From: CAYQJS01 sp964417895
GTDB taxonomy: Bacteria; Chloroflexota; UBA6077; SHYK01
Reading direction: 5' to 3'
Assembly (NCBI GenBank): GCA_964417895.1
Contig: CAYQJS010000074.1
Coordinates: forward strand, 1 to 17,956
DNA length: 17,956 nucleotides
Shown here piece by piece: positions 14,321 through 17,956 of the stretch (position 1 is the stretch's first letter; each line of letters begins with the position of its first letter). The position numbers and the translations under genes were made by a program. The notes beneath the pieces are model-generated. The model ran no database searches, was not told the origin of the DNA, and was given only the letters and a program-made list of their open reading frames with translations.

Positions 14321-16031
14321 ATGCTGAGGAAGTTACGCGGGTGGTTGGGAGTTCCCTTGATGGTCTTGTTGATCGGCTGCGGGCCGGGGGCAGCGCCCCC
14401 CGGCGGGCTGGAGGCGCCCGCTTCGTCGCAAAGGCCTGCGGGCCCCAAACGGCTCGTGCTGGCCATCATCAGTGAGCCAGTTGGCTTCAATCTGGCCATC
14501 GAGACTCAGCGGCTTTCCGTGACAACGGCTGGGCTGGCGTACTTCGTCTTTCCCGGCCTCACGGTCCGGGACCACCAGGAAGCGCTCCGTGCAACAGTGG
14601 GGGAGGCAGTCCCTTCTGTCGAGAATGGCCTCTGGAAGGTGTTCCCCGATGGGCGAATGGAAACAACCCACCCTATTCGCCCCGGCGCGTCCTGGCACGA
14701 CGGGACCCCGCTGACCGGGGAGGACCTGGTCTTTACGGTCAGGGTCTTGAGCGATCGAGACCTTCTGCAATTCCGCATGCTGGGCATCGACCTGATCGAG
14801 CATATCGAGGCCCGGGGCCTCTCCGCGGTGGTCACGTGGAAGCAGCCCTTCATCGACGCGGACCTTTTGTTCAGCATGATCGGGAACAGCAGTCGGTCCG
14901 TGCCGTTGCCTCGGCACCTTCTCGAGGAACAGTACCTCACAAATAAGGCGGACTTCACCCGAGCTCCGGTACTGGTCGGACGAGTTCGTCGGGCTCGGCC
15001 CTTACCGGCTCAAGGAGTGGATGCGGGGTAGCCATCTGGTCCTGGCTGCGTTCGACGCCTACGTGCTCGGCCGGCCCAAGATCGATGAAATCGACGTCCG
15101 ATTCATCCCGGATCCCAACACGATGATCGCAAACATGTTGTCCGGTGCAGTAGAGATGCCGCACGGCTCAGTCGTAGGAGTGGACCAGGCCATCCCGGTG
15201 AAGGAGCAATGGCGGGGTGGACAGGTAGTCATGGAGCCATCCGGCTGGGTCGTGGCCTATCCGCAGTCCATCGACCCTCAGCCACGCATCGTCCTGAACC
15301 TGCAGTTTCGGAGGGCGCTCCTCCACGCCGTCGATCGGCAACAGCTGGTCGATACGCTGATGCAAGGTCTTCTCCCGGTGGCGGACAACGTCTTCAGCCC
15401 TGGCACTTCGGAGTACGAGGCCACTGAGGGAAGCATTGTGCGCCATGAGTACGATCCCAGGCGGGCGAGCCGTATGCTGGAAGAGCTGGGATTCACCAGG
15501 GGGACGGACGGGATGCTCCGCGATTCGAGCGGCCAACCGCTGCAGATGGAGGTCCGGTCCTATGCCCAGCGCGACATTCACCACAAGACGCTGTTCCCAG
15601 TGGTGGACTTCTGGCGGCAGATTGGTGTCGCGGCGGAGCCGGTTGCCCTATCCGCCACCCGCGCCCAGGATGCCCAGGAACAGGCCACCTTCCCTACGTT
15701 CCTCGTCCTGCGGCAGGGTAACGGCCTAGAACGACTGGTTGCGCTGCATAGCAGCCAGGCCCGGGTGCCCGAGCGAAACTACCAGGGAACCAACAACGGC
15801 CGGTATCGAAACCCCGAGCTGGATAGCCTCGTCGATCGGTTCCAGGCGACGATCCCGTTGCAGGAGAGGATGCAGTTGGCCGGGCAGATCGTTCGGCACT
15901 TCGGTGAGCAGTTGCCGGTCTTGCCTTTCTTCTACGATGCCCTGCCGATCTTTGTCAGCAATCGGTTGCTCAACGTCCATCCGAGGGGGAACCTGGCCTG
16001 GAACGCTCACGAGTGGGACGTGCGGTCCTGA
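14321..16031 (+). pseudogene. Family-5 substrate-binding lipoprotein, split by a +1 frameshift
   Basis: The first frame (14321-about 14967) begins with a lipoprotein signal (LLIGC, C20) and has WKVFPDGRMETTHPIRPGASWHDGTPLTGEDLVF, as in the neighbouring binding proteins. It then derails after NKADFTRAP into a short arginine-rich tail and stops at 15031. In the next frame YWSDEFVGLGPYRLKEW continues perfectly, in line with the WTLDWVGLGPYKITNR segment of the third paralogue, and runs through DAYVLGRPKIDE and FRRALLHAVDRQ to 16031. One extra base in CCGG at about 14966-14969 explains it. The rest of the product (about 568 residues) looks intact, so this is either a recent mutation or a sequencing/assembly error. 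GGAAGGAGG precedes the ATG. If translated as drawn, the product is a 236-residue stump with no binding cleft. Confidence 0.88.
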
Positions 16032-16064
16032 CGTTCTCATGCCATCGCGACCCGAACCGTGATG

Positions 16065-16093
16065 TTGACATCTCTCTAGCCTGGGGCTAGAGT
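16065..16093 (+). promoter_or_regulatory. Sigma-70-like promoter with embedded perfect palindrome (operator candidate)
   Basis: TTGACA (16065-16070) matches the -35 consensus exactly; TAGAGT (16088-16093), 17 bases later, is a four-of-six -10. Between and across them lies CTCTAGCC-TGG-GGCTAGAG (16074-16092), a perfect inverted repeat with 8-bp arms. A palindrome inside the -35/-10 spacer is the hallmark of MerR-type operators, though the usual 19-base spacer is not clearly seen here. A dimeric repressor is an alternative. The expected start of transcription lies about 85 bases ahead of the third binding protein gene. Confidence 0.6.
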
Positions 16094-16185
16094 TCAGCAA
16101 CGCCGGGCGCGAACCGACTAGCCAGCCATCCGCGCACCGCTCGCGGCCGCGCCGGACGCTCCATTCGAGAGAGGTGATGATCGGC

Positions 16186-17904
16186 ATGAACAACGGAGCG
16201 GATCGAATACGCCGCCACGCGTATGGCGCGGCGGTGAGCATTGCCAGCCTGGCCATCCTACTTACCGCGTGCACGAGCCCAGGCGCGAGCCCCCAGGGAC
16301 AGACCGCTGCAGGCTCGGGGACCGCCGGGCCGAAGACGCTCCAGATAGCCTTCCGTGAAGACCCCACCGCCATTCATGGGGGATCGAGTGGCACGCCGGA
16401 ACGGGAGGTCGGGGAGCTCCTGAACGCCGGCCTTACCTCCTGGGCCGCGACGGGGGAGCTGGTGCCGAAGCTGGCGTCGAAGGTCCCGTCTGTCGCCGAC
16501 GGCGACTGGAAGGTTTCGCCGGACGGCAGCATGGAGGTGACCTGGCAGCTCAAGCCGGGTCTCAAGTGGCATGATGGCACCCCTTTCACGTCTGAGGACC
16601 TCGTGTTCGCGTACCGTGTCTTCAAAGATCCAGCCTGGCCAGCGGCCATCCCCAGCGCCGTTGGCTTCATAGGAGAGGCGCTTGCGCCGGATTCCCAGAC
16701 ACTGATTCTGCGGTACCCCCGCCCGAATAACGGGGCGGCAGTCATCGGTACGGTGGAGCTCCCCCCGATCCCGCGGCATCTGCTCGACGATCAATTCAGG
16801 CAAGGTGGTGTTGCGGGGATCGCCAACCACCAGGTGTGGACACTGGATTGGGTCGGCCTGGGGCCGTACAAGATTACCAACCGCGCCCTGGGAAGCCAGA
16901 TCGACGCCGCCGCGTTCGACGACTACGTGCTCGGCCGTCCCAAGATCGATCGGCTGATCATCAAAGCGACCAATGACGCCAGCGCGCTCGTCGCCCGGGT
17001 CCTGTCCGGAGACGTCGACATGGTGCCCAACAACATGGAGGCCTCTCAGGCCGCCGTTCTGCGGCAGCAGTGGGAATCGGCGGGGCGCGGCACCGTCGTT
17101 TCCGTGCCGACCCGCTTGCGGCAGATGCAGCTTCAGTATCGGGATCCCACGCAGCCGTGGGCGAGCGACGTTCGGGTCCGGCAGGCCATGCTGCACCTGC
17201 TCGACCGCCAGGGACTGGTCGACAGCGTCATCTCGGGAATGTCGACGGTCGGCCACACCGCGCTACTGCCGAACGACCCGGCCTACGCGCTGTTAGAGCG
17301 GCGCGGCTTGCCCAGGTTTCCGTTAGATCGAGCCCAGGCTGAGCGCCTGCTGGATGCGGCCGGATGGCCGCGTGGCGCTGACGGAATCCGCCGCAACGCC
17401 GCCGGCGTCGTTTTCAGGTTCAACCCCGGCAACGTCGGCGAGTCGGACCAGGACGAGACGCTTGTGCTGGTCGACGGCCTAAGAGCCGGTGGCATAAGCT
17501 CAGAGCCCGACATCATCCCGGAGACCGCCACCGACCAGAACGAGCGGCGCGCCAGGGCGAACGCCATCGCCCGGCCGGCCATCTCGGACGCGAGCTACTG
17601 GGAGCGATTCCTCACGTCACAGATCTCAGCCGAGTCGAATCGCTGGCGCGGAGCCAACACGGGCGGCTACTCGAATGCCGAGGTCGATAGGCTCGTGGGA
17701 GAGTGGACGGTGACCCTCGACCCGAATTCGCTCCTGGAGAAGACAGTGGATCTCCACAAGCTGCTGCTCGACGACCTCGCTGCTCTGCCCATCTATTACC
17801 AGGTGGAGATCTTCGCCTTCCGCAAGGGACTGAACGGTCCGGGGGCCTTCTCCGCGCGCGGCCGCAACGCCACCATCGATATCCATACCTGGACCATCGA
17901 TTAG
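16186..17904 (+). CDS. ABC transporter substrate-binding lipoprotein, family 5 (third paralogue)
   Basis: A 572-residue extracytoplasmic solute-binding protein. The N-terminus has two arginines, a hydrophobic segment and the perfect lipobox LTAC, placing the lipid-anchored cysteine at C29. Family-5 blocks: WQLKPGLKWHDGTPFTSEDLVFAYRVF, DWVGLGPYKI, DDYVLGRPKIDRLI, RVRQAMLHLLDRQGLVDS and a C-terminal LLLDDLAALPIYYQVEIF. It is about as long as the first paralogue. Three starts are in frame (GTG 16174, ATG 16177, ATG 16186); I prefer 16186 because GAGAGGTGA sits at the right distance. It stands apart from the run upstream (154-base gap) and has its own promoter-like site with a palindrome. No permease follows before the window ends. 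Confidence 0.92.
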   Translation: MNNGADRIRRHAYGAAVSIASLAILLTACTSPGASPQGQTAAGSGTAGPKTLQIAFREDPTAIHGGSSGTPEREVGELLNAGLTSWAATGELVPKLASKVPSVADGDWKVSPDGSMEVTWQLKPGLKWHDGTPFTSEDLVFAYRVFKDPAWPAAIPSAVGFIGEALAPDSQTLILRYPRPNNGAAVIGTVELPPIPRHLLDDQFRQGGVAGIANHQVWTLDWVGLGPYKITNRALGSQIDAAAFDDYVLGRPKIDRLIIKATNDASALVARVLSGDVDMVPNNMEASQAAVLRQQWESAGRGTVVSVPTRLRQMQLQYRDPTQPWASDVRVRQAMLHLLDRQGLVDSVISGMSTVGHTALLPNDPAYALLERRGLPRFPLDRAQAERLLDAAGWPRGADGIRRNAAGVVFRFNPGNVGESDQDETLVLVDGLRAGGISSEPDIIPETATDQNERRARANAIARPAISDASYWERFLTSQISAESNRWRGANTGGYSNAEVDRLVGEWTVTLDPNSLLEKTVDLHKLLLDDLAALPIYYQVEIFAFRKGLNGPGAFSARGRNATIDIHTWTID

Positions 17905-17956
17905 CAGGCTGCTGAAAAAGGTTGAGTTCCGCTCGTGGTGAGCCTGTCGAACCACA
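17905..17956. repeat. Dispersed inverted-repeat element (partial, right edge)
   Basis: After the stop codon lie AGGCTGCTGAAAAAGG and, from about 17930, CGCTCGTGGTGAGCCTGT. The second part is the reverse complement of ACAGGCTCACCACGAGCG at 4487-4504, and the first resembles the TTTTTCGGCTGCG end of that element. It is another copy of the repeat at 4393-4519, cut by the window edge. Confidence 0.6.

Noticed and set aside
16258..17256. Minus-strand open frame (332 codons) opposite the third binding protein gene
   Set aside because: Mirror of a GC-rich coding region; no recognisable domains and no ribosome-binding site.

Overview
This is a GC-rich window from an uncultured bacterium. It contains no rRNA, tRNA or other taxonomic marker. 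The gene content (dipeptide-type lipoprotein binding proteins with no permeases, amidohydrolase_2 and bicupin enzymes, DUF1326/DUF2182 proteins, many GC-rich intergenic palindromes) would suit a soil or sediment Chloroflexota-like or similar deep-branching lineage. That placement is inference and weakly held.

Region 1 (1-2361) is a chromosomal-type integron. An IntI-type tyrosine recombinase with the integron-specific insertion is encoded on the plus strand. Diverging from it on the minus strand is a cassette array: a putative cassette promoter, an attI core site (1099-1105), a complete cassette carrying a RibD-C/dihydrofolate-reductase-like gene, a textbook-like 65-bp attC site (387-451) whose outer core contains that gene's stop codon, and a second cassette whose RibD-C-like gene is cut off after about 34 codons. 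IS-like sequence follows the break and reaches the left edge.

Region 2 (2444-8684) holds single genes and small units: a TenA/PqqC/CADD-like protein (minus), a LigB-type extradiol dioxygenase, a RidA-family protein, a DUF1326 protein divergent from a DUF2182 membrane protein, an alpha/beta hydrolase, and a zinc-free quinone-reductase-like MDR enzyme. The gaps are filled by inverted-repeat elements and terminator-like hairpins.

Region 3 (8982-17904) is a plus-strand run: bicupin protein, family-5 (Opp/Dpp-type) substrate-binding lipoprotein, amidohydrolase_2, gentisate-dioxygenase-like bicupin, a second binding protein broken by a +1 frameshift, then a third binding protein behind its own promoter-like site, which carries a perfect 19-bp palindrome. 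The layout suggests uptake and ring cleavage or decarboxylation of an aromatic or carboxylated compound. No permease or ATPase is present, so transport must depend on genes elsewhere.

The most notable items are the integron with a recognisable attC, the palindrome-bearing promoter at 16065-16093, the frameshifted binding protein, and the set of binding proteins interleaved with enzymes.
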